Origin: Novosphingobium sp. PP1Y
Lineage (GTDB): Bacteria; Pseudomonadota; Alphaproteobacteria; Sphingomonadales; Sphingomonadaceae
DNA length: 64,000 bases
NCBI RefSeq assembly: GCF_000253255.1
Contig: NC_015580.1
Coordinates: 1,935,001-1,999,000, forward strand
Reading direction: 5' to 3'
Every line of letters begins with the position of its first letter. Position 1 is the stretch's first letter. The position numbers were made by a program, and so were the translations under genes. Below, piece after piece: positions 41,103-50,059 of this stretch. Under the pieces are notes generated by a model. It was not told the origin of the DNA. It searched no databases and was given only the letters and a program-made list of their open reading frames with translations.

Positions 41103-43577
41103 ATGAAGTTCCAAACCGCTTTGAACACCGCGACCAGCATGCTGGCCGTGGGAGCCGCTTTCCTTTCCGTTCCGGCGCTTGCCCAGTCGACCGGCTCGGT
41201 CGATTTCGAGGACGACACCATCATCGTCACCGGACGGATCGACCGTTCGGTTGCCGGCGTCGAACTGCCCGACACGCCCAAGGCCAAGCAGGTATTGACC
41301 CAGGAGTTCATCAGCCGCGGCACGCCTGGCCAGACGATCAACGAGACGATCAACCTGATCCCGGGCGTCAATTTCCAGAACTACGACGGCTTCGGTTCCT
41401 CCGGCGGCAACCTGATGATCCGCGGCTTCGACGATACCCGCATTTCGCAGACCTTCGATGGTATCCCGGCCAACGACACCGGCAGCTACGCGCTCTACAC
41501 CAACCAGAACCTCGATCCGGAACTGATCGAGCAGGTCAACGTCAACCTCGGCACGACCGATGTCGACTCGCCAACGGCATCGGCCACCGGTTCGACCGTC
41601 AACTACCGTTCGCTGACGCCCACGCACGAGTTCGGCGCGCGGATGGTCGGCACGGTCGGTGACCAGAGCAAGATGCGCATCTTTGGCATGATCAACACCG
41701 GAGACCTCAACGACTCCGGAACCCGCGCCTACTTCGCCGCTTCGCGTGACACTTATGATGCCCTTTTCGGCGGTTTCGGCGAGATCAAGAAGACGCAGTT
41801 CAACGCCAAGATCTACCAGCCGCTCGGCGACAATGGCGACTTCATCGCCGTGTCCGGTCATCTCAACAACAACCGCAACAACATGTCCTCCGACTGGAAG
41901 CTGACGACCACGGACGGCATTCCGCTCACCAAGTCCGAGCGTGACGACTATGTGGTGGAGCGCTGCACGATTCCGGCGGGGATTGGCGGTGTGGAGGACG
42001 TCGCGGACAAGTACGGTTGCGGATCGCTTTGGGAATATCGCTACAACCCGTCAAAGACCGGCAATATCCGCATCAATTCGCGTTTCACCCTGAGCGATAG
42101 CCTGGTCCTGACCGTCGACCCGTACTTCCAGTACACTTCGGCCAACGGCGGCGGCACGAGCGTCGGCTACGAGGGTACCTTCAGCGACACGATCACCAGC
42201 GGCTATATCGGCGGCAGCCCCTACTTCGGCGGAGTAGACCTGAACGGCGATAGCGATACGCGCGACTCGGTCCTCGTTTCGACGCCGAGCCAGACCGTTA
42301 CCAACCGCATCGGTGTCATCGCTTCGCTGCGCTACGACTTGGGCGACAACAACCGCGTCCGCCTTGCCTATACTTACGATCGCGGCCGTCATCGCCAGAC
42401 CGGTGAGGTCGGCTTCCTCAAGGCCAATGGCCTTGCCGAGCATTACTTCAACAACAAGAATCCGCTGACGGACGCTGCCGGAAACGTCCTGGAGAAGCGC
42501 GATCGCCTGTCCTATGCGATCCTGAATCAGGTCTCCGGTGAGTATGCCGGCGACTTCGCGAACGACTCGCTGCATGTCGTGGCCGGTGTGCGCGTGCCGT
42601 TCTTCCGCCGTAACCTGACGCAGAACTGCCTGACCACGAGCTCTTCCGGATACGTTGACTGCTTTGCCACCAACAGCGCCGACGAAGCGACCCGCGCTGC
42701 CGAAAATCCTGGCTACGGCGCGCCGGACAACCGTGTCTTCAACTACAACCGCGTACTGCCCACGGCAGGTTTCACGTACGATTTCACGCCTGAAGCCAGC
42801 CTCTACTTCAACTACTCGAAGGGTGTGCAGGTCCCCGGCACCGACAACCTCTACAATTCCTTCTATTACGCACCCGGCACCGAGGGGGCCCGTTCGGCCA
42901 AGCCGGAAACCTCCGACAACTTCGACCTTGGCCTGCGTTTTCGCAGCGGCATGATTCAGGGTTCGTTCGGTGGCTGGTACACGATCTTCGCCAACCGTCT
43001 TTCCTCGGCCTACAATCCGGAAACGGACCGCACGACTTATACCAACCTCGGTACGGTCGACCGCTATGGCCTCGACGGTACGCTCGCCGTCAGCCCGGAC
43101 AGCCACTTCAAGGCCTATATCTTCGCGTCATACCTGTGGTCGAAGATCCGCGACGACGTGCAGACCGGGACGGACAGCTTTGCCGAGACCTCGGGGAACA
43201 TGGAAGGCGGCGTGCCGAAGTACACCTTCGGTGGCCGTGTCGAAGGCAATGCCGGTCCGGTCTCGATCGGCGTTGAAGCCAAGCGCACCGGTTCGCGCTA
43301 CTACAACAGCCTGAACACGCCTGCCCTCAACAAGGCCGGGGATCAGATCTGGGCGGCCAAGGTTCCTGGCTATACCGTGGTCAATCTCGACGCGCGCCTC
43401 GACCTTGGCTTCCTGGGCATGGGCGACAAGACCTACCTGCAGGCCAACGTCACCAACCTGTTCGACGAGTTCTACTACGGCTCGTTCGATGACGCTGGCG
43501 TCAGCGAGACGGCGACGACTTACGCCTATCTCGGTGCACCGCGCACGTTCTCGGCCTCGATCAACTTCCAGTTCTGA
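41103..43577 (+). CDS. TonB-dependent outer-membrane receptor
   Basis: 824-residue outer-membrane receptor. Signal peptide of about 28 residues ending VPALAQ. The plug domain contains DDTIIVTGR (TonB-box-like), then INLIPGVNFQNYDGFGSSGG and LMIRGFDDTR. A 22-strand barrel follows and ends in NFQF with terminal Phe for BAM recognition. The ligand is unknown; neither siderophore nor sugar features are obvious. Its nearness to a metal exporter gives only a faint hint. The start MKFQTALNTATSM follows a GGGGTCCCCC leader with a weak SD. Confidence 0.9.
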   Translation: MKFQTALNTATSMLAVGAAFLSVPALAQSTGSVDFEDDTIIVTGRIDRSVAGVELPDTPKAKQVLTQEFISRGTPGQTINETINLIPGVNFQNYDGFGSSGGNLMIRGFDDTRISQTFDGIPANDTGSYALYTNQNLDPELIEQVNVNLGTTDVDSPTASATGSTVNYRSLTPTHEFGARMVGTVGDQSKMRIFGMINTGDLNDSGTRAYFAASRDTYDALFGGFGEIKKTQFNAKIYQPLGDNGDFIAVSGHLNNNRNNMSSDWKLTTTDGIPLTKSERDDYVVERCTIPAGIGGVEDVADKYGCGSLWEYRYNPSKTGNIRINSRFTLSDSLVLTVDPYFQYTSANGGGTSVGYEGTFSDTITSGYIGGSPYFGGVDLNGDSDTRDSVLVSTPSQTVTNRIGVIASLRYDLGDNNRVRLAYTYDRGRHRQTGEVGFLKANGLAEHYFNNKNPLTDAAGNVLEKRDRLSYAILNQVSGEYAGDFANDSLHVVAGVRVPFFRRNLTQNCLTTSSSGYVDCFATNSADEATRAAENPGYGAPDNRVFNYNRVLPTAGFTYDFTPEASLYFNYSKGVQVPGTDNLYNSFYYAPGTEGARSAKPETSDNFDLGLRFRSGMIQGSFGGWYTIFANRLSSAYNPETDRTTYTNLGTVDRYGLDGTLAVSPDSHFKAYIFASYLWSKIRDDVQTGTDSFAETSGNMEGGVPKYTFGGRVEGNAGPVSIGVEAKRTGSRYYNSLNTPALNKAGDQIWAAKVPGYTVVNLDARLDLGFLGMGDKTYLQANVTNLFDEFYYGSFDDAGVSETATTYAYLGAPRTFSASINFQF

Positions 43578-43606
43578 TCGCTGCCGACGAAAGACCGGAA
43601 ACTGCG

Positions 43607-43636
43607 AGGGGAGGGGACTGCGGTTCCCTCCCCTTT
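43607..43636 (+). terminator. Stem-loop after TonB receptor gene
   Basis: AGGGGAGGG (43607-43615) pairs with CCCTCCCCT (43626-43634), followed by a short TT. It lies between convergent genes and is a weak terminator candidate. Confidence 0.4.
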
Positions 43637-43658
43637 CCTGTGCGTGATCGCCAGCGGC

Positions 43659-44327
43659 TTACTGGTAGACGCAGGCGTCGTAGCCGTCGCGCTTTACGGT
43701 GCCGATGCGCGCGGCGATCGTGTTGCCGTAGCGGCGGGTGAATCCCGAGGGGCTCTTCACCGCGCGGGTCTTGGGGCTGGGCAGGGCAGCGGCCATGCGC
43801 GCGGCTTCGGTCGGGGTCAGATTCGCTGCTGACTTGCCGAAATAGCGCTGCGCGCCTGCCTCGACGCCGTAAGTGCCGATGCCGGTTTCGGCGACATTGA
43901 GATAGACTTCCATGATCCGCCGCTTGTCCCATAGGTTCTCGATCAGGAAGGTGAACCAGACTTCCAGGCCCTTGCGCAGGTATCGGGTCCAACCTTCGCC
44001 CTGCCAGAGAAACACGTTCTTGGCGGTCTGCTGGCTGATCGTCGACCCGCCACGCAGACGGCCGCCCCGGGCGTTGCGCTCCAACGCCTTCTCGATCGCC
44101 TCGGTGTCAAAGCCGCTGTGGCTGCAGAACTTGCCATCCTCGGCGGCGACGACGGCTGCAACCATGTTCCGGTCTATCCGGCTCAGTGGCTCCCAGTCCT
44201 TGGTGATGCCATTGCCGTCCAGCACCATGGTCACAGTGACCGGCGGTGGTACGAAACGATAGAGGACTGTGAGACCCACGCTGATGGCGACGAACCAGAC
44301 GACGGTTTTGGCAAGGATGCGCAGCAA
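43659..44327 (-). CDS. mtgA: Monofunctional biosynthetic peptidoglycan transglycosylase
   Basis: GT51 glycosyltransferase polymerising lipid II without a transpeptidase domain. N-terminal TM helix, then the catalytic EDGKFCSHSGFD motif, then RGGSTISQQTAKNVFLW, then RRIMEVYLNVAETG (GT51 motifs 1, 2 and 4). The start is uncertain. A TTG at 44327 gives MLRILAKTVVWF and a 222-residue protein of family length. An ATG at 44438 would add 37 unconvincing residues that begin close behind the rpoH terminator. This gene is downstream of rpoH, separated by that terminator. Confidence 0.9.
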   Translation of the reverse strand: MLRILAKTVVWFVAISVGLTVLYRFVPPPVTVTMVLDGNGITKDWEPLSRIDRNMVAAVVAAEDGKFCSHSGFDTEAIEKALERNARGGRLRGGSTISQQTAKNVFLWQGEGWTRYLRKGLEVWFTFLIENLWDKRRIMEVYLNVAETGIGTYGVEAGAQRYFGKSAANLTPTEAARMAAALPSPKTRAVKSPSGFTRRYGNTIAARIGTVKRDGYDACVYQ

Positions 44328-44464
44328 GGGGGCAAGGCTCCGGAAAACAGGGTGGTGGCCGCTGGCGAATGCGCCGCGGCCCCGGTGATCTACTAGCGAT
44401 CTTGTGGCTGCCGGAAAAGCGCCCCGCTGGACAGGCATTCGGCGCGGCAGAAAGGGCGCCAATC

Positions 44465-44502
44465 AAAAAGGCCGGGCCGACCCCCAACGGGTTGGCCCGG
44501 CC
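44465..44502 (-). terminator. Intrinsic terminator of rpoH
   Basis: Read on the minus strand, a GGCCGGGCC stem (44502-44494) pairs with GGCCCGGCC (44478-44470), extended by further pairs inward, then five U (44469-44465). Confidence 0.85.
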
Positions 44503-44560
44503 TCTTGTCCGGTTCGCGGTTGGCCTGATCCCAAGCCGCCTGTGATCAGCCCGCTTGCGA

Positions 44561-45472
44561 TCAGGTGGCCGGCATCAGGCGCTTTTCGCCAGCGATGCGG
44601 TTCATCGCCTTCTGCAGCTTTTCGAAGGCGCGCACCTCGATCTGGCGCACGCGCTCGCGGCTGACGTGATAGACCTGGCTCAGTTCCTCGAGCGTCTTGG
44701 GATCGTCCGTCAGGCGACGTTCGGTGAGAATGTCGCGTTCGCGGTCGTTGAGCGAATCCATGGCCTCGACCAGCATGTCGTGGCGGACGGAGGCTTCCTC
44801 GGCGTCGGCAACGGTTTCGTCCTGCAGCGGGCGGTCATCCGCGAGGATGTCCATCCACTGGCCTTCGCCTTCCTCGCGCAGCGACACATTGAGCGAGGCA
44901 TCGCCGCCCATCATCATGCGCCGGTTCATGTTGACGACTTCGGTTTCCGACACGCCCAGCGTCGTCGCGATCTTGGCGACGTCGTCCGGGTGCAGGTCGG
45001 TATCCTCGTAGGCGTCGAGGTTCTTCTTCATGCGGCGCAGGTTGAAGAACAGCTTCTTCTGCGCGGCGGTGGTGCCCATTTTCACGAGGCTCCAAGAGCG
45101 CAGGATGAACTCCTGGATCGAGGCCTTGATCCACCACATCGCGTAAGTCGCGAGGCGGAAGCCCCGATCGGGTTCGAATTTCTTCACGCCCTGCATCAGG
45201 CCGATATTCCCCTCGGAAATCAGCTCCGAAACGGGAAGGCCATAGCCGCGGTAGCCCATCGCGATCTTCGCGACGAGTCGCAGGTGGCTGGTTACCAGTT
45301 GTGCTGCAGCCTCCGGATCCTCATGTTCCTTGTAGCGCTTCGCGAGCATGTATTCCTGCTCGGCCGAAAGCACCGGGAACTTGCGAATCTCGCTCATGTA
45401 GCGGTTGAGGCTCTGCTCACCGCCGAGAGTCGGCACAGCCGGGAGATTGCGTTCGTTGTTGCTCACGTTCAT
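44561..45472 (-). CDS. rpoH: RNA polymerase sigma factor RpoH (sigma-32)
   Basis: Heat-shock sigma factor, 303 residues. Region 2 contains SEGNIGLMQGVKKFEPDRGFRL and TYAMWWIKASIQEFI. The RpoH-specific box QKKLFFNLRRMKK is present, and region 4.2 has SQVYHVSRERVRQIEVRAFEKL. An ATG at 45472 with AAAGGA 4-5 nt before it was preferred; an in-frame ATG seven codons earlier has no SD. Likely targets in this window include clpP/clpX. Confidence 0.95.
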   Translation of the reverse strand: MNVSNNERNLPAVPTLGGEQSLNRYMSEIRKFPVLSAEQEYMLAKRYKEHEDPEAAAQLVTSHLRLVAKIAMGYRGYGLPVSELISEGNIGLMQGVKKFEPDRGFRLATYAMWWIKASIQEFILRSWSLVKMGTTAAQKKLFFNLRRMKKNLDAYEDTDLHPDDVAKIATTLGVSETEVVNMNRRMMMGGDASLNVSLREEGEGQWMDILADDRPLQDETVADAEEASVRHDMLVEAMDSLNDRERDILTERRLTDDPKTLEELSQVYHVSRERVRQIEVRAFEKLQKAMNRIAGEKRLMPAT

Positions 45473-45561
45473 CCGTCCTTTCCGGTCGGCCATCGGTCAA
45501 AGACCCTTGCTAGGCGTCTTAGCTTGTGGCCACCTGTTCATGATAGCACATAAATCCGATT

Positions 45562-46518
45562 TCAGTTTTGCAATTCATCAATGAGTGCCGCCATATCGGC
45601 GGGGACTGGGCTGACGAAGTGCACCTTCTCCTTCTTAACGGGATGGATGAAGCCAAGTTCCGCGGCGTGAAGCGCCTGGCGGGAAAATTGGAGCCTCTGG
45701 AGAATCGGGCGAAGCGCTGAAGGTGTACGTCCATAGACAGGATCACCTAATAGCGGATGGCCGATTGACGACATGTGAACGCGGACCTGGTGAGTTCGTC
45801 CGGTCTCGAGGCGGCACTCGACAAGCGCGGCGTTCCTCAGCCTTTCGATGGTGCGGTAATGCGTCACCGCGTGCTTCCCGCGGCCTTCCTCGACAATCGC
45901 CATCTTCTTGCGATTCGAACTGGATCGACCGATTGCGCCGGTCACGGTGCCGGTGATCGGAAGCGGGTGCCCACCGACAATCGCCTTGTAAGCCCGCTCG
46001 ATCGAGTGGTCGGCAAACTGCGCGGCCAGACCTTCGTGGGCCCTGTCGGTCTTGGCGACGACAAGGAGGCCGGAGGTGTCCTTGTCGATTCGGTGAACGA
46101 TGCCGGGACGGGCGACGCCGCCGATTCCCGAAAGCTGGCCGCGGCAGTGGTGGAGCAGGGCGTTGACCAGCGTTCCGTCGAGATTGCCGGCTGCCGGATG
46201 AACGACGAGCCCGGCCGGCTTGTCGATGACGATGAGGTACTCGTCCTCGAACACGACATTGAGCGGGATGTCCTGCGCAACGGCTTCGGCGGGCACCGCT
46301 GCGGGCACGCGAATCGTAAAGGGCGTGCCTTCGCTCACCTTGAGCGAGGCTTGCGTCGCGGATTTTCCGTCCAGCGTTACGCGGCCATCGCCCAGCAGCG
46401 CCTTGACCCGCTCACGCGAGAGGCCGCTCGCTTCGGCCAGCGTCTTGTCCAGCCTCCCGCCGCCCGGGCCGATGCAGCCCTCGATCAGATCTTCAGTGAT
46501 GTTGGAACTGGCCCCCAT
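45562..46518 (-). CDS. rluD: 23S rRNA pseudouridine synthase, RluD family
   Basis: 318-residue RluA/RluD-type enzyme. N-terminal S4 RNA-binding domain at about 17-80 (RLDKTLAEASGLSRERVKALL), and catalytic Asp in HRIDKDTSGLLVVAK. The substrate-binding LETGRTHQVRVHMSSIGHPLLGDPVYG motif follows. The S4 domain favours RluD (helix 69 sites) over RluC. The start is close to the divergent JAMM gene (18 bp between start codons), so promoters must overlap the coding regions. Confidence 0.9.
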   Translation of the reverse strand: MGASSNITEDLIEGCIGPGGGRLDKTLAEASGLSRERVKALLGDGRVTLDGKSATQASLKVSEGTPFTIRVPAAVPAEAVAQDIPLNVVFEDEYLIVIDKPAGLVVHPAAGNLDGTLVNALLHHCRGQLSGIGGVARPGIVHRIDKDTSGLLVVAKTDRAHEGLAAQFADHSIERAYKAIVGGHPLPITGTVTGAIGRSSSNRKKMAIVEEGRGKHAVTHYRTIERLRNAALVECRLETGRTHQVRVHMSSIGHPLLGDPVYGRTPSALRPILQRLQFSRQALHAAELGFIHPVKKEKVHFVSPVPADMAALIDELQN

Positions 46519-46536
46519 TGTGGCTAGGATTTGGGG

Positions 46537-46932
46537 ATGGTCGTCGAAGTGACAAGTGCCGTTCTGGCAAGATTGCTCGAAGAAGCGCAAAAGGCGGCTC
46601 CGTGTGAATGTTGCGGGGTGCTGATGGGGCAGGGAACGCGCATAGATGAGGTGCGCGCAGCCGCCAATCTGGCGCCCGAGCCCGAGCGCCAGTTCGAGAT
46701 CGATCCTCTGGTCCTGCTCGCCTCGCACAAGGAAGCGCGCGCGGGCGGCAGGCAGGTCGTGGGCTATTACCATTCGCATCCGGTCGGTCATCCGGTCCCC
46801 TCGGCAACCGACTGTGAACACGCTTCGGGCGACCGGCGGGTCTGGGCAATCGTTGCCGGAGAGCAAGTTGCTCTCTGGATGGACGCCGCTGAAGGCTTCG
46901 AGAGGATAGAAATGCGCGTTACCGAAGCTTGA
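46537..46932 (+). CDS. JAMM/MPN+ metalloprotease
   Basis: 131-residue stand-alone JAB-domain metallopeptidase. The full JAMM motif is present: the Glu of CECCGVLMG, then HSH followed by seven residues, Ser, two residues and Asp (HSHPVGHPVPSATD), the H-x-H-x7-S-x2-D zinc site. Bacterial JAMM proteins trim ubiquitin-like sulfur carriers or cleave cysteine-conjugate substrates; no ThiS/MoaD-like gene is adjacent. An in-frame TTG two codons upstream is an alternative start. It is divergent from rluD. Confidence 0.88.
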   Translation: MVVEVTSAVLARLLEEAQKAAPCECCGVLMGQGTRIDEVRAAANLAPEPERQFEIDPLVLLASHKEARAGGRQVVGYYHSHPVGHPVPSATDCEHASGDRRVWAIVAGEQVALWMDAAEGFERIEMRVTEA

Positions 46933-47078
46933 AGCGGGGCATTTCGAAGAAATCCACCGGCATTCGGAACGGTCGAACGGAATTCGTCGGCCACGCCGGT
47001 TGCTTTCTGGCGCCAGAGCGGGAAAGGTCCCCCGCAAACGGGGTGGTGATTGCGCGGGCGGCGATGGTCGCCGACCTG

Positions 47079-47092
47079 CAGGCAATTGCCTG
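47079..47092. repeat. 14-bp perfect palindrome upstream of chpT
   Basis: CAGGCAATTGCCTG reads the same on both strands and lies 35 bp before the chpT ATG. It is suitable as a dimeric-regulator operator; the binding protein is unknown. Confidence 0.35.
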
Positions 47093-47127
47093 AAACCCGG
47101 ACTGAAAAAAACGAGAGCCTTTGATTG

Positions 47128-47769
47128 ATGACCATCAGTCCCGTCGAACTTGCCAGCCTCCTGTGTTCGCGCCTTTGCCATGACATGCTCAGCCCGGTCG
47201 GTGCCCTGACCAACGGCCTTGAGCTGCTGGCGGACGAGAAGGACCCGGAGATGCGCCAGCGCTGCTTCGAGCTGCTCGACCAGAGCGCGCGCGTATCGGC
47301 CGACAAGCTCAAGTTCTTCCGCCTTGCTTTCGGCGCCGCCGGCGGCTTCGGTGAAATGATTCCGGTGAACGAGGCGCGGGCCCTGATCGATGCACTGGTT
47401 GCCAGCAATGCGCGTATCTCGGTCAACTGGGCCTTGGCCAGCGATGTCATGCCCAAGCCCGCGATCAAGACCCTGCTGAATTTCGGGCTGATCGGCATCG
47501 AGGCCCTGCCCCGCGGCGGTACCATCGACTTCGCTGCGGAATTGCGCGACGGGGCGAGCGAGATCGTGGTACGTTCCGCCGGTCCGCGGATCGCCTTCGA
47601 CCGTGATATCGGCCGCGCGCTGGAAGGCTCACTGCCGGAAGGCGAACTGTCGAGCCGGACCGCCCCGGCGGCGATGCTGCACCAACTGGCGCAGGATGCC
47701 GGGGGCGGGCTGCAGTTTGCCCTCGCCGAAGATGCGCTGGTACTCGGCGCGGTTCTTCCGGGGGCCTGA
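47128..47769 (+). CDS. chpT: Histidine phosphotransferase ChpT
   Basis: 213-residue HisKA-fold phosphotransferase that relays phosphate from CckA to CtrA and CpdR in alphaproteobacteria. The phospho-acceptor His is in LLCSRLCHDMLSPVGALTNGLELL (about residue 18), followed by the second helix of the DHp-like hairpin. The C-terminal Bergerat-like domain lacks kinase motifs, as expected. A TTG one codon earlier is an alternative start. Its presence supports a CtrA network here. Confidence 0.85.
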   Translation: MTISPVELASLLCSRLCHDMLSPVGALTNGLELLADEKDPEMRQRCFELLDQSARVSADKLKFFRLAFGAAGGFGEMIPVNEARALIDALVASNARISVNWALASDVMPKPAIKTLLNFGLIGIEALPRGGTIDFAAELRDGASEIVVRSAGPRIAFDRDIGRALEGSLPEGELSSRTAPAAMLHQLAQDAGGGLQFALAEDALVLGAVLPGA

Positions 47770-47804
47770 AGGATCGCAGGTATCGCTCAGATGGGAGCCC
47801 GACG

Positions 47805-48509
47805 ATGAATCGATGGTTGGTCAATCACGTCGTCGCGTCTCCCAACTGCAACATGCGCAAACGGCCGATCTCGATGGTCGTGCTGCATTACACCGGCATG
47901 AAGTCTGCGCAGGAAGCGCTGGAGCGGATGTGCGATCCGCAGGCCGAGGTTTCCGCTCACTACATGATCGACGAAGACGGGGTCGTCACCAACCTCGTGC
48001 CGGAGGAAAAGCGGGCCTGGCATGCCGGGCGCTCCTATTGGCGCGGCGAGGTTGACGTGAATTCGGCCAGCATCGGGATCGAGCTGGTCAATCCGGGGCA
48101 TGAATTCGGCTATCGCCCGTTCCCCGAGCCGCAGATGGATGCGCTGCTGCCGCTCCTGGCGGATATCATGGATCGTCACGACATTCCGCGCGCCAACGTA
48201 GTCGGTCATTCCGACGTTGCGCCGGCCCGCAAGCAGGACCCGGGCGAGTACTTCGACTGGGTCAGGCTCGGCGAACTAGGCCTCGCGCTCGATATTCCCA
48301 AGGCCAAGATGAACCTGTTCTACGACAATCCGGGGGCCTTCTACCTCGCGCTGGAAAGGTTCGGTTACGACATCACCGATGGGCGCGCCGCCGTGCGGGC
48401 TTTCCAGCGGCGCTGGCGGCCAGAGATCATCGATGGTGAAATCGATGGGGAGATCGGGGGAATCCTGTTCGAACTCTTGTTGGAGCGTGACACCGGTCGT
48501 GCTAGGTGA
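47805..48509 (+). CDS. N-acetylmuramoyl-L-alanine amidase (Amidase_2, AmpD-like)
   Basis: 234-residue zinc amidase cleaving MurNAc-L-Ala bonds. Zinc ligands are His28 (VVLHYTGM), His135 (VGHSDVAP) and Asp145 (RKQDPGEYFDW). A C-terminal segment at about 175-225 resembles a peptidoglycan-binding helical module (FGYDITDGRAAVRAFQRRW). No signal peptide is visible, so a cytoplasmic muropeptide-recycling role is likely. The stop is only a few bp before the RNase P RNA. Confidence 0.9.
   Translation: MNRWLVNHVVASPNCNMRKRPISMVVLHYTGMKSAQEALERMCDPQAEVSAHYMIDEDGVVTNLVPEEKRAWHAGRSYWRGEVDVNSASIGIELVNPGHEFGYRPFPEPQMDALLPLLADIMDRHDIPRANVVGHSDVAPARKQDPGEYFDWVRLGELGLALDIPKAKMNLFYDNPGAFYLALERFGYDITDGRAAVRAFQRRWRPEIIDGEIDGEIGGILFELLLERDTGRAR
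48477..48505 (+). promoter_or_regulatory. Possible rnpB promoter inside the amidase gene
   Basis: TTGTTG (48477-48482), 17 bp, TGCTAG (48500-48505). It overlaps the last codons of the amidase gene and would start RNA near 48513, just before the P1 helix of rnpB. Confidence 0.4.
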
Positions 48510-48512
48510 GCG

Positions 48513-48975
48513 CTCGCCGGGGAGCTGGGCAGCCGCGTCCTTCGTCAGGCTCTTGATGCGCAAGGCAAAGGCCGAGGAAAGTCCGGGCTCCACGAAACAA
48601 GGGTGGCGGGTAACGCCCGCCGGGCGACTCTCGCGCAGGCGAGGGGAAGCTTAGGGAAAGTGCCACAGAGAGCAGACCGCCGATGCCTCTTCGCGAGGCA
48701 GGCAAGGGTGAAAGGGTGCGGTAAAAGCGCACCGCGCTTCCGGTAACGGCAAGCGGCATGGCAAACCCCACCCGGAGCAAGACCGAATAGGGGCTGCTGG
48801 CCTTAGGCTTTCGGGCCGACAGGCGGGTCGGTTTCGGACCCAGGCAGCCCGGGTTGGTCGCTGGAGCGGCGCGGCAATGCGTCGCCGAGAGGAATGGCTG
48901 CCGCCGCGGCGTAAGGTCCCAGTCTTGGGAGACCACGCCAGGCACAGAACCCGGCTTACAGGCTCCCCGGCAAAT
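48513..48975 (+). ncRNA. rnpB: RNase P RNA
   Basis: Catalytic RNA of RNase P. GAGGAAAGTCCGGGCTCC (from about 48572) and ACAGAACCCGGCTTACAG (from about 48944) are the universally conserved P4 strands. P1 is a perfect 10-bp helix, GCCGGGGAGC (48516-48525) with GCTCCCCGGC (48962-48971). ACAGAGAGCAGACCGCC and GGTAAGGGTGAAAGGGTGCGGTAA-like core segments are in order. Exact ends are estimated. Confidence 0.95.
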
Positions 48976-49005
48976 GGCTCGCGTCGTTGACGCGAGCCGA
49001 CTTTT
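48976..49005 (+). terminator. Intrinsic terminator of rnpB
   Basis: GGCTCGCGTC (48976-48985), loop GTT, GACGCGAGCC (48989-48998), then GACTTTT: a perfect 10-bp stem. Confidence 0.88.
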
Positions 49006-49017
49006 CAGAATGAATGA

Positions 49018-49818
49018 TCAGGCCGCCGCGGCAAAAGTGGAGATGGCGCCGGCTTCGTCTTCGCGTGCCTGGAGAAACCAGCGCTCGGTTCCTTCGATTC
49101 CGATGGCGGTCAGCGCGCCGAAGACGAAAGCGCCCGTATCGATGCCGATACGGTTGCTGCGCACCTGCGGCTCCTCGGCGATCGTGTGGCCGTGGATGAC
49201 GAATGCGCCGAAATCGCCATTGTGGCTGAGAAACGGCTCTCTTATCCAGCGGCAATCACGGCCAAGCTGGTGATCGAGCGGCGTTTGAGGCCGGATTCCG
49301 GCATGCACGAACAGATAGTCGCCGTTGCGGATCAGCTTGGTGAAGCTGTCGAGAAATTCGATGTCGCCGCGCGGGATCGCCTCGATCATGCGTTGCTGCA
49401 GCTCTTCGGGCTTCGCATGGTCGATGAAAGCCTCGTCGATGCCATACGACATGATTGTCTCGCGCCCGCCGTATTTCAAGAAGCCGCGCAGGACATCGGC
49501 GTTCTCGAGGCTGGCAATCAGCATTTCCTCGTGGTTGCCCTTGATAAATTCCAGGTGGCGGCTTCTCGCCCACTCCCTCGCGCGTGCAACAACAGCTGCG
49601 CTGTCTGGCCCGCGGTCGATCAGGTCACCCAGCAGGATCACTGTGGTGTTTGCGCGCGCCTTGGCGGCATCGTCCTGCTCAATGGCACCGATGAGTGAAT
49701 CGAACAGGTCAATTCGGCCATGGATGTCACCAATGGCATAGATCCGATCTCCTGAATTCAGGCTCGGAATTTGGGCCGCTTTTTGACGTCCCAGCATGGT
49801 GCGGATCTTCGTGAACAT
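49018..49818 (-). CDS. Serine/threonine-type metallophosphatase
   Basis: 266-residue calcineurin-like phosphoesterase of the PP1/lambda-phosphatase type. Motifs in order are IGDIHG, GDLIDRG, GNHEE and a later VHAG and HGHT, supplying the bimetal site. It may dephosphorylate proteins or bis-nucleotides; the substrate is unknown. The start is uncertain. The ATG at 49818 gives MFTKIRTMLG, a further ATG lies at 49797, and the frame is open far upstream into the porin promoter region. Confidence 0.85.
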   Translation of the reverse strand: MFTKIRTMLGRQKAAQIPSLNSGDRIYAIGDIHGRIDLFDSLIGAIEQDDAAKARANTTVILLGDLIDRGPDSAAVVARAREWARSRHLEFIKGNHEEMLIASLENADVLRGFLKYGGRETIMSYGIDEAFIDHAKPEELQQRMIEAIPRGDIEFLDSFTKLIRNGDYLFVHAGIRPQTPLDHQLGRDCRWIREPFLSHNGDFGAFVIHGHTIAEEPQVRSNRIGIDTGAFVFGALTAIGIEGTERWFLQAREDEAGAISTFAAAA

Positions 49819-50059
49819 TCTGGTGAGCGGGTTATAGGCCTCAAGGGATCGACGGACAAGGCAATGTGCCTCGCGTTTCATGCAGTGGCAAAAAATCCAC
49901 ACTTTCTTTCTCGTGTGTTGCTCAATCGAAATTTTTCTTGTGCCATGCGGTGGTGCAGTGCAGCATTGCTGGGCTGGCAAGATCGGTTCCATGAAGAGGA
50001 CTGACGGCCAAGCGCAGGTGGGACGATGCATTGATAAGAAAGTTAGTGAGGGAATGAAC

